Below, one piece after another: positions 35,665-36,149 of a DNA stretch of 36,149 nucleotides. The position numbers and the translations under genes are program-made. Position 1 is the stretch's first letter; every line of letters starts with the position of its first letter. The notes beneath the pieces were generated by a model. That model did not search any database. It had not been told where the DNA came from and worked only from the letters and a program-made list of their open reading frames with translations. The stretch covers positions 1 through 36,149 of the forward strand of contig JBJFFZ010000110.1 of assembly GCA_051892195.1 (NCBI GenBank), given 5' to 3'. The stretch is from CAKQOE01 sp051892195 (lineage in GTDB: Bacteria > Bacillota > Clostridia > Peptostreptococcales > Anaerovoracaceae).

Positions 35665-36149
35665 ATGATTGACTTTTCTAAAATCGAGCAGTACCGGGAG
35701 AACAACCGCATTGAGGCGAAGAAAGCCCTCGGCGGTCTGCCCAAGAGCATTTGGGAAACCTACTCTGCCTTCGCCAATACCCATGGCGGTATTATTCTGC
35801 TGGGCGTGGAAGAATGGGCAGATAAATCTCTGCACACAGCAGATCTGCCGGACCCTGACAGACTTATCAAAGAGTTCTGGGATATTGTCAACAATCCCAA
35901 CAAGACCAGCGTGAACGTGCTGTCCTCTAAGGATGTATTCGTTCAGGAGGTCGATGGCGATCATATCGTAGTCATCAATGTTCCTCGCGCAGAACGTTCC
36001 TATAAACCGGTGTATGTGGACGGCAATCCACTCTGCACGTATCGCCGCAATGGCGAGGGCGACTATCGCTGCACCAGGGAGGAGTATCAGGCTATGGTGC
36101 GGGACGCCTCCGTGAAAACCCAGGATATGCTTGTTCTGAACGAGATGGA
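35665..36149 (+). CDS. AlbA_2 (Schlafen-type) domain putative ATP/DNA-binding protein, 3' end cut by the window
   Basis: 161 codons are visible and open to the window end. The N-terminal domain has the AlbA_2 pattern: a helix (FSKIEQYRENNRIEAKKALGGLP), SIWETYSAFANTHGGIILLGVEE, then IVVINVPRAERSYKPVYVDGNP and TYRRNGEGDYRCTREEYQAMVRD. Full-length proteins of this group often carry a C-terminal ATPase-like or winged-helix region and are annotated as ATP-binding or transcriptional regulators; many lie in variable or defence-related regions. The start is secure (AAAGGAGG 6 bases upstream). It lies downstream of the pyrG terminator and is not part of that operon. Confidence 0.85.
   Translation, partial: MIDFSKIEQYRENNRIEAKKALGGLPKSIWETYSAFANTHGGIILLGVEEWADKSLHTADLPDPDRLIKEFWDIVNNPNKTSVNVLSSKDVFVQEVDGDHIVVINVPRAERSYKPVYVDGNPLCTYRRNGEGDYRCTREEYQAMVRDASVKTQDMLVLNEM

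Overview
The window is the replication-origin region of a Gram-positive anaerobe, most likely a member of the Clostridia (Lachnospirales or a related order; this is inferred from gene order and protein style, not from a search). The evidence is the classical Firmicutes order noc-rsmG-mnmG-mnmE-khpB-yidC-yidD-rnpA-rpmH, reading leftwards from oriC, and dnaA-dnaN-recF-gyrB-gyrA reading rightwards. Iron-sulfur and flavin redox enzymes without oxygen-dependent partners fit an anaerobe. No transposase, phage gene, rRNA, tRNA or CRISPR array was found.

Layout. 1-518 is non-coding with several DnaA boxes. 519-8162 (minus strand) holds the chromosome-segregation, tRNA-modification, membrane-insertion and L34/RNase P genes, driven by a consensus promoter at 8306-8334. 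The origin is bipartite: DnaA boxes before dnaA (8347-8548), and a second set plus an AT-rich unwinding-type stretch between dnaA and dnaN (9967-10121). 8594-16896 is the replication/gyrase operon. It is followed by a two-gene sigma-factor module whose RsbW-like partner has lost its ATP-binding motifs, then trpS, an Fe-S aldo/keto reductase and a tiny membrane protein. A bidirectional terminator (20581-20620) separates these from a minus-strand redox/methyltransferase operon: a thioredoxin-like protein with only one active-site cysteine, a class I methyltransferase, and a thioredoxin-reductase-like flavoprotein lacking the NADPH motif.

Between that operon and a plus-strand cell-surface O-acylation cluster (SGNH hydrolase, DUF4358, MBOAT, DHHW) lies a second, very dense DnaA-box array (23410-23633). 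Nearly all its boxes are spaced by whole helical turns (21-22 or 32-33 bp). After the acylation genes come an ANTAR regulator with a pseudo-receiver, carA, a carB-dapF gene fusion, and pyrG. The DapF half of the fusion has serine where the family has its first catalytic cysteine. The window ends inside an AlbA_2-domain protein.

A further theme is small GC-rich perfect hairpins with 2-4 nt loops, often two or three in tandem. They occur in intergenic gaps and, in frame, inside mnmE, the methyltransferase gene and carA, at places that look like surface loops or linkers. The strongest candidates for something undescribed are the CarB-DapF fusion with an altered active site, the helically phased DnaA-box array 13 kb from oriC, the tandem mini-hairpin family, and the degenerate anti-sigma/sigma pair.
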